DNA from: Odobenus rosmarus divergens
Taxonomy: Eukaryota; Chordata; Mammalia; Carnivora; Odobenidae
Reading direction: 5' to 3'
Length of the DNA stretch: 64,000 nt
NCBI RefSeq assembly: GCF_000321225.1
Contig: NW_004450397.1
Location: forward strand, 3,224,484-3,288,483
The position numbers and the translations under genes are program-made. Shown one piece after another: positions 24,901 through 36,900 of this stretch. Position 1 is the first letter of the stretch. Each line of letters starts with the position of its first letter. The notes under the pieces are model-generated. The model made no database searches. It worked only from the letters and a program-made list of their open reading frames with translations, and had not been told where the DNA came from.

Positions 24901-27900
24901 ACAAGAGGGAAGGCAAAGCAGTTTTAATTTTTGTATGAGGGAACCAGTGAACAGGACACAAGTAAACCTAAATATTTCCCTAAGGCAGCCTTCAAGGCTT
25001 TCAAAAACTTTGTCCAATATTGAAGAATAGCTGGGCTGTGCTTAGAAATGACACACTCTGTCACACGTAAGTTTTGAACAGATGAGGCCTTAAGCTCTGC
25101 AGTTCTTTTGGAAAATTTCTATGACATTTCCAGACAATGGACTTGGAAAAGGGATAAAAGAAGAGACATTTCAAGTGGAAAGCCCTATTATCAGCCTATG
25201 AGGAAATGACATTATTCATTGTCATACCCAAACATGTTCACAATACCCACAAACTTGCCCAGAGTTCCCTGGATCCTATCTATTTTATATACTATGTTTT
25301 GTCTTGGGACTTTTAAAAAGCCAAACTGAGTATTCATTTCAACAAATTGTAAATGGTCTGTTTTTTTTTTCCCCAATTAGATTACTGAAATCTGACTTTG
25401 ATGTCATTATAATAGACTGTGTAAATTTATCTCAGAAAATGTGATTGTGATTGTGCATATACAGAATTATTGGAGGCACCACTTATTTAAGAAAACTATC
25501 TAGGGGTAAGGAAAAGGAGAGCACAAAGGAGGGAAGACGAAGGAGAAGGAAAACTAGAAGGAAAGGAAAAGATAGTAATAATCGTCTTGCTTTAGGATTT
25601 TTCTTCTAACCCCACAAGGAATTCAGCCTCTAATTTTATCATTTGCATGGAAAATTCACCAGATCTGCAAGCAACTTCTCAGTGTTTTACTGATAAGTGC
25701 TCAACAAATACTACACATGATTTAAACTTTTAAGATCTGGCTATAAGTACAACTATATTACGCCCCACCTCAGCTCTGTTATCAGGGATAGGAATGGCCA
25801 GCAGACTGTCAATACTCCTATTGGACATGCCTGTCGTTCTCCTCAGTTCTTCCTTCAGCTCTTCAACATTTTTAAACAGTTCTATTAACTGACCTGCAAG
25901 AAAAAAAAAAAAAAAAGAAAACAATACACGTGTTGGTTGCAATGTGATTCTTTTTAAGTTGTTGTACTAACATAAGAGAAGTCTTCTAGACTAAAACATA
26001 CACTCAACATACATGCCTTGTGTCAGGAGCAGAGATCTCTCAGTTTTGGCGAACCCTGCATCTTTAGGATCTATTTCTATCTGATTTAGACTTGTTCCAA
26101 TTATGGTATCATTGACCCAAGGTAACAGATTGTTGGGTTATAAATTTTCCTTAGATGTCTACAACACGAGGTTGATTAAAAAAAAAATATGGGTTCATCC
26201 TCGGTGTAGGGATTACTTAGTGCCGGGCCTTCCACATTTGGTTTTTTCTTCTCCGGGACAGGAGGCCTCTGCAGCAACCATGTTACGCCAGATCATCGGT
26301 CAGGCCAAGAAGCATCCAAGCTTGATCCCCCTCTTCATATTTATTGGGGCAGGAGGTACTGGAGCAGCGCTGTATGTCTTGCGCCTGGCATTGTTCAATC
26401 CAGATGTCAGTTGGGATAGGAAGAATAACCCAGAACCCTGGAACAAACTGGGTCCCAATGATCAATACAAGTTCTACTCAAGAAAGAAGGTCCAGACTTC
26501 TAAATGAAATGTTTCACTATAAAGCTGCTTAGAATGAAGGTCTTCCAGAAGCCATCCGCACAATTTTCCACTTATCCAGGAAATATTTCCCCTCTAAATG
26601 CACAAAATCATGTTGGTGTATTGTGTTGGGGTTTACACTGAATAATAAATACCTGAAACTTGATATGTGTCACTATTTAATCCTGAAAATCTGCTCTGAA
26701 CTTTATAACTAGGGTATAGGAAATAAACTTAGAATTTAAGGAAAAAAAAAATGGTTTCCTCACAGACTTTGATCACATGCAGTAAATATATATCCCTCCA
26801 TTTGATTTAAAACATCACACAAATTCAAAATGCTTTTCAACCTCGGATCATGTAATATTGTCAATTTAGGACAAGGTTGGCTAAATCTACAACATAATGC
26901 TGCAGAGCACATTTGCTTAACTTTGCCCACCATGTTACAGTTTATCAAGGATTTTTAATAGTCATTACCTCACTTTTAAATAGAATGTGTTTAACTTCAA
27001 ACTTTTTTAGGACAGTGATTATAATTTTTTCATATCTGGGTCATTTAATGCATAACAAATGATATTTTGACTTTATTTTAGCAGATTATAATCTCCATTC
27101 TGCAAATATCTCTCAATTTCTTCATGAAGTATCCCTTATGCAAATACACCCTCTTTATTTTTGGACTTAGTGCCCTTCGAATTTTGTGGCTGCTGTTGTC
27201 CAAAATTCTGAATGCCTTTCTTTTCAGTACTGAGGTATTAGGCAAAGAAGAAAAGTATTGGATGGGGCATCAAGCTCAGAATACTAATAGGAGGTTCTGA
27301 ATTGAGATTTCTATAGACAGCAGTGCATCTTTTTATTTTTTAAATCAGATTATTTTCATGGAAGTAAATAAATTCCATCCTAGCTAATGTACTTTAATAT
27401 ATCAGAGAAATAAAAGGTGAATGGTCTAACTAGTTAAAATTTTGAAGAACTTTTTGCTGTGAAATCATATTTCCCTATTTCATCCTCTGCTGGCTTTCTG
27501 TGTGTTTATTTTAGACAAGTAACCATATTTGAAAGCTTCAGATTTCTCATGTATAAGGGCAGATACAAAGCAGGTTTGGTTGGGAACTTCAAAAAAGCCT
27601 TTCTTAAACTGCAGCATGAGAATCACACGCATTCTTATAAGACAACACTTAAAATAAATGGGGGTGGGGAAGCACCTGGTTTTTCAGAAGGGTCTGCGCT
27701 GTTATTGACATGTAGCATGGCTTCTATGATTGGCATTAACCTTGTGATATTTTCCAAGTAATTCATTTGCAGTGCCTGTTCTAGCAACCTGGAACAAAAC
27801 AGAAGAGAAGAAGAAGCTGAGCTAAGCATATCCATAATTATTTGAGAAGGGGTTTCCCCAAGGAAACAGGCAATGAAGATACTTACCAATCCATATTTAA

Positions 27901-30900
27901 ATTCATTTTGCTTGGATCCCCAGTAAGCAAATCCCTCAGTTTTTGAGATATAATATTGTCATGGTACAGTAAGTTGGTTGCTATTTCGGTACCAAACTCT
28001 GCTGCTTCAAGGAGCTGCACATGAAATGCACTTTCTTCACATAGGTCCCCAAAGTTCATGTCAGAGAGCTGGCACATTCTCTCTATTGAACTGAAAGTTT
28101 CAGATTCACAAAGAAGTTCGGTCAAGTTTCGAAGTTGAGAGAGCTTTCCAGAAAGGGGAAGGAGTGGGAAATAGATTAGTTATATTATTATAAATATTTG
28201 GTAGTTGATAATAAGTAACCAAAATTGATTTACTTCAAAAAAACACTGTGCATATGTTTTTTTTAGTTGGCATTTGGCAAGTTTTACCACAAAGCATTAT
28301 TTTCTGTGACTTGAATTTATTGCTTTCTTAAGAATTTTATAAAACTTTTGGAACTATTAGACCTGCATTTCCCAAATGGACTCAGATCTTGTAGATTCAA
28401 AGGTTAAAAAAAATGTGGTTTAGTTTTATCTCATTGAAATCACAAATACTTCAACTAATTTATATTTTAGTATATGTTTTAAGTCATGTGGAAAGGCAGA
28501 GAGCAAAGCAGTTTTGGCAAAAAAAAAGTCTTTCTTCCTCGTACGCATTAGGAAGGCTACTGTAAGTAAAAAAAGAAAGAGGGAAAGAAAACTTGTTAGT
28601 GTTGGGAAGGATGTGGAGAAACTGGAACCCTTGTGCACTGCTGGTGGGGATGGAAAATGCAACCACTGTGGAAAACAGTATGGAGTTTCCTCAGAAATAA
28701 AAACAGAATTACTGGTATGATTCAGCAATCCCACTTCTGTGTATATACCGAAAAGTATTGAAAGTTGGGTTTCAAACAAATATTTGTGCACCCAGGTCCA
28801 TAGCAACATTATTCACAATAACCAAGAGGCAGACAAAATCCAAGTGTCCACTGACAGATGAATGGATAAACACAATGTAGTATATAGATACACATGGAAT
28901 ATTATTCAGTCTTAAAAAGGAAAGAAACTCTGACACATGCCACAACGCGGATGAACCTTGAGGACCTTGTGATGTGTGAAATAAGCCAGTCACAAAAAGA
29001 CAAATACTGGATGATTTCATTTAAATAAGGAATGTAGAGTAGTCAAATTCATAGTGAGAGAAAGTAGAATTGTGGTTGCCAGGGGCTAGGGGGAGAGAGG
29101 AAGACGTGTTATTTTAATAGGTACAGGGATTCAGTTTTGAATTATTAAGAGAGTTCTGGAGATTGGTTGCACAACAATGTGGATGCATTTAACAAGACTG
29201 AACTGTACAGTTAAAAATGCTTCAGGTGGTAAATTTTATATTACGTGTATTTTACCACAATTAAAAAAAATTCATTGACAAGAAAAAAGCTTTTTTAAAA
29301 TGCAGCACGTGAATCACATGCATTTTAATAAGACTGCATTTAAAATATGAATGGGAATACACTTGGATTTTCAGAAGTGTCTGCACTGTTTTGGACATTA
29401 TCTTCTACTCTCTTACCTGTTGAGGGGAACTGGGTGCCTTTGTTCTCTGGAAGTGCTTAAAAGTTCTGTTGTGCTTGGAAGCTACCCTGGAGCTATTCCT
29501 TTTAAGAAGTCAAATAATTTGGGCTGCCTGGGGGGCTCAGTCAGTTAAGCCTCTCACTCTTGATTTCAGCTCAGGTCATGATCTCAGGGTCATGAGATTG
29601 AGCCCCACATTGGGCTCCATGCTGAGTGTGGAGTCTGCTGAAGATTCCCTCTCTCCCTCTCCCCCTGCCCCTCTCCCTCCTCTGTCTTAAAAAAAAAAAA
29701 AAGACAGAGAGAGAAATAGAAGTCAAATAATTTGGAGCAACACCTAAGGAAGCAAATATATATGTCATTCATTGCAACTCAATTTCAATCAGAAGTTGCA
29801 TTTCGATAGAAATGAAGTATTTTATGATACAGGCAAATGTTTAGGGATGTTTCTTTCCATATATCAAATGGGAAAGGTACGATTATGTGTCTTAGATGAA
29901 AGATTTATAGTAACTACATGTAGGCACTAGCAATTAAACACTGATCATCTTTGATAGTAAATATCATTGGTCTATTTTTTACTGTATTTAATATTCTAAT
30001 TGACTTCTGGCTTTGAACTATCTAAAATAGCCTCATGCATACTAAAATTCTACTCACTAGTCTTACTGCTATGAGAAAATTTCCATTACAGGTCCAATTG
30101 TTTTACCAGCTGTAACTATGTGTTTGCCACTCTATTCTTTCCTTTGATTTTCCAAATAATAGGTATGATTAAACTTCTCATGAATGGAGCCAAGCCTTCT
30201 TGTTACATCCTTCAGTGACTTTTCATGATTTTTTAAAGAAAAGGATAAATACTGGTAGCCCAATGAATTTGTTTTAATCAAGCTTTGAGGGTATAGTAAA
30301 TGTGAGTTTTACTCAGTAGAGTAAAAAATATATATATATATTCAACTTATATATATTCATATATATATTCAACTTATATATATATAAATATATACATGTA
30401 TATATTTTGACCCAAATATATTTTTTTTTAAGATTTTATTTATTTATTTGACAGAGAGAGACACAGCAAGAGAGAGAACACAAGCGGGGGGAGTGGGAGA
30501 GGGAGAAGCAGGCTTCCTGCGGAGCAGGGAGCCCGATGCGGGGCTGGATCCCAGGATCCTGGGATCATGACCTGAGCCGAAGGCAGACGCTTAACGACTG
30601 AGCCACCCAGGCACCCCCCCAAATACATTTTTTAATTGCAAATTTGGCATACATGTATGAGAAACCAGTAAAAGTCCATACAGTATAATCTTCGCTTGAT
30701 AAAAGTTATTGAAGGGGAAATTGGAAATCTAGCCATGCTACTGAAGTAGAATTGGTTCTCTGAAATAAGGGTCTAATTCAGGGTCAATAATGTGGAATGC
30801 ATTGTGGAGCACATCCATCAAGGAGCAACCTGAAGGTCATATAGTATTTGTCATTATTTACTACTTTCTTCTAAGAGCAATACATGCATTAAATTTTTAG

Positions 30901-33900
30901 AAGCTTCATGGATCATTAATAGTCAATCTTAAATTCAGAGAATTAAAATTCTCTCTTCAAAAGTGTGTCAAATCCAGATTGTAGGTTTGTCAGAACCTCA
31001 TGTACAGTCCTTTCTCCTTTATCATGACCCTGGTCCACATAGTGAAGAAGGTCTTAGGTCAAATGTGAATAATGACCCATAACTAACTCCATGTCCAGCT
31101 GTGACTGAATTCCCCAGTGCGTGTGGTCCCTGAATGCATCTGAATCAGAAATGTAAGTTACATTTAAATAAGAACTCAAAATATCGGGGCACCTGGGTGG
31201 CTCAGTTGGTTGGGTGTCCAACTCTTGATTTTGGCTCAGGTCATGATCTCAGGGTCGTGAGATCAAGCCCTGGATTGGGCTCACTCTGGGCATGGAGGCT
31301 ACTTAAGATTCTCTCTCTACCTCTTCCTCTGCCCCCACTCCCCCTCAAAAAAAAAAAAAAAAAAAAAAACCCTCAAAATATCATAGGTATAAAAGTGATA
31401 AAACAGCAGTGCTCCTGGGCTCTTGGCAAGTAAATGCAGGGGAAAGGAACCTACTTAAAAATTTAAAGGTGTTATAATAAAAATATTGTGTTACCCATAT
31501 TTCTGCCCAATATGGGGAATATCCACTTTAGGAATAGTTCCCCAATCAGGAAGCTATCCTTCTCACAATGAAGGAAGGAGAAAACACAAAAGCTCAGGAA
31601 GAGTACAATGTTGGAACTAGAGAGGAGAAGTCACTTTTGAATGGCAAGCATTTGACATTTTGGAGGGTCTAAACTTTCTTAGAAATGCCATGAGTAAAGT
31701 TTTAGAATGGGTAGGCCCTAACTGACTGTCACAATTAAGACACTAATTACCAGGGAAGGCAAAGCAAGGAAGTTAAATCATCTCTTGCTATAAAACTGTA
31801 AGAATTTATCTTCATTCTTTCAGTGATACATACTGAATATTTTCTATGTGTCCATACGCCCGGTGCTGAGAATACAATAGTAGAGGGACAGACTTAGCAA
31901 CGTTCCTCAGAGAACTTATAGTCTTGGAATGTAGGGGTTCTGTCAATTGCAGATAGCCGCCATGCTTGTTGTAAATGACAACAGACTTTCTACCCAAAGG
32001 ACAGGATTGCAGTTTATTTCCACTTCTGTGGCTTCTAGAACTTTTTTCATAATGTAACCCCAAAGTGGAGCAGTATAGTCAAAATGTGGATGCTGTTTTA
32101 AATTGTTCTTACATCTATTTCCCATTCCATGAGTGTAAATGATTGAGAATGTATTGTTTCAATTTCACTGGTGTATATTTTGTGCTGCCTGATTACTTCA
32201 CAATTTGAGAACTACAATGAATAATTGTCCAGGTGACGCAGTTATATCACCAGGGCTCTCTTTTAACACCCTCATTTGTTCACACATCCATGAGTTGTCT
32301 TAAGCTCCTACTATGTGCTAAATGTGGGGCTTAGAGATACAGGGGCTACATTTTATCTGAGTTTACCCTCTAGGGAGGGAAACAGACCTTACTTATACAA
32401 CAAGATATAATGCTAAGTAATAAGTTCCAAAAGCCAGAAATCTCACTGCTATCAGACTCCTCTTCTTTATGCCCACTGGCTGCCGCGTTGTGTCACCTAA
32501 CTTCCTACCCCATTCTTGAAACCGTCTCTTCCTTCTTTCTCTGCCACTGACAAAGTGCAGGGCTCACTTTTTGCTTAGGTTACTGCAGAAATCACCTACT
32601 TGGCTTTTCTCCAATCTGTCCTCCATAGTTCTCCCAGAGAGGTCTCTTTCTAAAATGAAAATTTTACTTTCTTCAAATGCACAACTTTCCAGACCAGATT
32701 CAAACTCTGTGACTAAGCAGAAAGAGGATTTTGGGATCTGGGCCCAGTCTCTCTGCAGTCCCCCTTCCTGCCTCTCCCATAGGCACCTTCTGCTCCAGAC
32801 AGGCACATGACTACAGGTAACCTATATCTGTCCTTCAGGTTCATACCTCTGTCTTAATAAATGCAGGTCTCTATGTGTGGAATGTAGGACTGTAACCTAA
32901 TCCTACTCAGCCTGTAAGAGCAAGTATTCTCTCTTCCATGAAATTTCTTCTCTCCACTTCCATTCCCTATAATTGGAGTTAAATCTCCCACCTCCATACA
33001 CAGAATCCTGTTCATCCACATACCACAACACTTATCTCACTGTGTCATAATTATTGGTCTGCTTTTCCATCTGCTACAGTGGATTGCTATAAGGACTTTG
33101 GGGTTAGAGATTATGTCTTTTAAATAAATAGATTAGTGTTATGGGACGATAGATGATGGATTGAATGAATGAATGGATAAATATTATGTGCACACAAAGC
33201 CACTATCCTGGCTGAGAAACAGGGAGAAAGGCAATACTCTAATATTATAGAAGTGACATTTAAACTTGTCCTTGAAGGATGAGTAGGAATTTTCCAGATG
33301 AATGAATGCATAACTTCCTTTTCATTTGCACAAATTAAGATACTGCTAAATTAGGTGCATTAGAAATTTTGATTTGTGTAGAAAATCAGGAGAAAATGGA
33401 GGTAACCTCACTAGCATTACCTACTTATAATACACATGGACATATGTTTTGGATGCCTGCTTAATTAGACCATCTTGAACATACAGAAAGTCATCTTGTT
33501 TGCCCTGAATAAACCAGTTCTAATTTTGCTTTATCCTTGCCTACCTAAATTCAGTTAAACTGCTGTTCTTACTAGGAAAGCTGCTTTCAAATTTTAATAG
33601 GGTTATTTAAGAAATGAAGTGAATTATCATGATAACCTGTATACTGTATGCATGAGCTAAACAAAGAATAATAGATAAATGTGAACCAATTGAAACTTCA
33701 GAGTTTAAAATTTTTTTCATTGCTTTCCCTCCTTTGTTTAGTATCATACATCTTAATATGATTTATTAGTTTCTGCTTCTGATGACAATAAAAATAAGGT
33801 TAGTCAACTTCTGAGCTTTTTGCACACTGTGAAGTCTAAACACTAGCTTTTAAGATCCACTTTTGTAGTTTTAAAAACCGAGGCCAACTTAAATTAGAAA

Positions 33901-36900
33901 TCATATTATGAGTACTATTCTGAAATTATGAAGCTTAATGAGATAACTATATTATTAGCCATTCCTTTATGTATGTGAATACTGCAATTAGGTCTTTATT
34001 GGTCATTTCATATAGAGATATCCACTAATTAAGAACAAAATGACATTTTATAGCACAAGAACCCTTTTGTCCCCCCTTTTCTGGCATTAATCTAGTCAAA
34101 ATAGGACAAATATTTATGAAGATATAGATTTAAAACTTAAACTGAAATACATCTTGCCAGAGCATTACACACAATGTCAAGGTTTATTTATTTATTTTTT
34201 CTTTCATGACTTACTTTTGATTTCAGGACTTCAGGAACTGAAGAAAAGTAATCCTCATAAAAACCATTTTGAAGAAAAGATTTTTTAAAAGAAATTATGG
34301 ACTGCAGGAGTCTTAAATTTTCTGTAAAGGAAGAGAGAAGAGTTACCTTATGTGAACTGCAAGGTCATTTAGGAAACCCATTTGAAAAACATCTTTATCC
34401 TAATTTATTGCTAAGTTTTTCCTAAGATAATGGCCTAGTTCAATCTAAGTATAAGACAAGTGAAAATTTAACCTTTCCTTGAACCATGGAGACTACAGAG
34501 TTCATTATTTTTAAAATATTCATAGATATTCTGCTTAGAGACAAAAATATTTCTAGCAAAGGTGCTACACACTTTTGGCTCTTTGTGAACTAAATCTGCT
34601 TTTATTTCTGACTTTTGGATAGACTGTTAAGTTGAAGTGTTTGGGGGAGAATAGATTGCATAATCACTGTGACACATATACACCCTTCCAACCTTGATTA
34701 ATTCATGCCTAGTAAACAGAGACCACGCTTAAATACTTGTGCTATTTGCTTGCCATTAAGTCTCAAGAGACTATTTTGGTGTGGGTAAAGTAAATGTAGA
34801 TCCCTTGGAAAAGCTGAGAAATTCGGTATTTTCTCTTGAAAAAGGAAAAGAAACATTTGATTAAATGCCATATTCATGGCTGTCCATGTAGGCAGAAAAT
34901 TGAAAATAAAGTGGGAAGTAAAAATAGTCTGCCACACAAAAATCCTTTGTTTATATAATTTACACCTGCTTTGGGAAGTCTATATTATCATTCTTCATTG
35001 GTTTTTGATAACTAAGATTATTAAGGACACAGAAAATGCCATGAAGGGTTATACGAACTACCAATAATTCCAGAAACTTGGCAAGTTTGTTTGGGTGGTC
35101 ATTATTATATTCTCTGTTACATGGCCATCGTAAATTAAAGTTTGTCCAGGTGGCCAGAAGTACTAGCAGCAGGAACAGAAGTAATAATATAATAACACAA
35201 TTAGATATTCCTTTCATATATCAAACTACCAAACTGAAACTCATGCATATGGAAACTAAAATCTTTTAAAAACCTTTCTATTTTTTAAGCAAATGTCTTA
35301 AAAGACTTACTACTTTAGAACAGAATTAGAACCCTAAGCAGCATTTTGACTACTAAGAAGAGTATTACCTTGTGATCCCCTGGCCAAATTGTCAGTGACA
35401 TTTCTCACACATGCCAAGTAAGGAATATAAGGACTATCTGCTGATATATTTAAGAGAGCATCTTCAAAGTTTTCCAGTATTAGGAGCCTATAGAATTAGA
35501 AAAGAATATATAATTAAGTCATTTAAAAAGAGGATAAAGTTATTTTGTCGAGATCATTTAAGTCCCTGGTTGTTTGGCATTAGTTGACTTGGGCATTGAA
35601 ACTGGAAGTAGAACATCTTCCTCCATCTGGTCTAAGTGCACACTGGCTCTGCATCCTCTGATCGCTTACTTCTCTGTGGACATTATCTTCAGATTTAGTT
35701 ATTTTAATATCCAGTCATAAGTGATCTTAAGATTATTTCTAGGCATGTTCACATGAAAGAAAAAAATTACGGGGCTAGGGTTGTCAGATGAAATACAGGA
35801 CTCCCAGTTAAATCTGAATTTCAGATAAACAATGAATAATTTTTTTCTTTTTTTTAAATGATAATTTTTCAATGTAAGAACAACCTATGAGTCTTCTATG
35901 TTTTTCTTTTCTTTTCTTTTTCTCCTCTAAATCTGGCAGACCCCTCTGGACCTCAGTTTCTTCCCTTGTCAAATGAGATGCAGGGGGCTGAAGGATCTGC
36001 TAATCCCTTCCACCTATAACATTCTTCAAATAAATATATTTAATTGTGATTTAAAAAAATAGTGGACTCCAATTGAACAATATAAGTTCCTTCCTTTTCT
36101 TTAAACAACCAATTCAGTGTTTCCGAATTAACCACTTTCAGGTGTCCCTTTAACCTGACTGGCATGTGAGAATATAGCCTAGGATTTCTGAGGCATTAGC
36201 ATGAGTGAGTAAATACGTGTGTGTTGTGCGTGCCCTGTCACTTCAACTATGAGGCTGCATCTCTATTTTGTAACATCTTCCCTCAGTGTTTATGATTGAA
36301 TTTCATGTACAGGAGAGATAGAATAAATGTCAATAGCTGATTTGGGGACCATCTATTTCGAATCAAACCACACAATACACAAATTAACCAGTTCTGTCAG
36401 ATGTTTAACTTAGATTTTATTCAAATACTAAGGGAAGAGACTTACTTATCCTGGCATAGCTAGTAAACATGTAGGAAAATGTTTGCATTAATGTCAAAGT
36501 AGTCTTAGGGTATTTAGGTGTGGGTTAATACTACAGGATCCTTGAAGAACTTTAAAGAGAAAATCTACAGCGAGAGAAGTCTCTAATGTGGCAGTCAGAG
36601 CACAGTTAATTCATCAGATAGCTGACCTTCATTTAAATACGATTGATAGGGGTGCCTGGGTGGCTCAGTCAGTAAGCATCTGCCTTCTGCTCAGGTCATG
36701 ATCTCAGGGTCCTAGGATGGAGCCTGCATTGGGCTCCCTGCTAAGCAGGGAGCCTGCTTCTCCCTCTGCCCCTCCCCCGACTCATGCTCTCTCTCTTTCT
36801 CTCTCTCTCTCTCTCAGATAAAGTCTTTAAAAAAATAAAAAAAATTAAATACAATTGATAGCCTCCACACTAAAAAAAAAAAATGTAACCATTTCCATAT

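Larger units (their letters stand above)
23876..25768 (-). other. ABCA12 intron, 1.9 kb, phase 0
   Basis: It holds a TA repeat (23996-24017), a Can-SINE (24040-24248) and a polypurine tract (25503-25574). Nothing else recognised. Confidence 0.9.
28144..34214 (-). other. ABCA12 intron, 6.1 kb, phase 0
   Basis: The longest complete intron in the window. It holds an old L1 3' end, three Can-SINEs (29521, 30427, 31186), a long AT-rich foldback tract and L2-like relics (32270-32400, 32560-33130). The stretch 33140-34214 shows nothing recognisable. Confidence 0.9.

Noticed and set aside
26103..26279. Upstream in-frame extension of the NDUFA4 retrocopy
   Set aside because: The in-frame ATG at 26103 lies before the retrocopy's own 5' UTR. 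The parent's start is at 26280, so the extension is genomic flank.
28426..28809. 127-residue minus-strand open frame
   Set aside because: It is the antisense of an L1 3' end and its flank, with no protein-like features.
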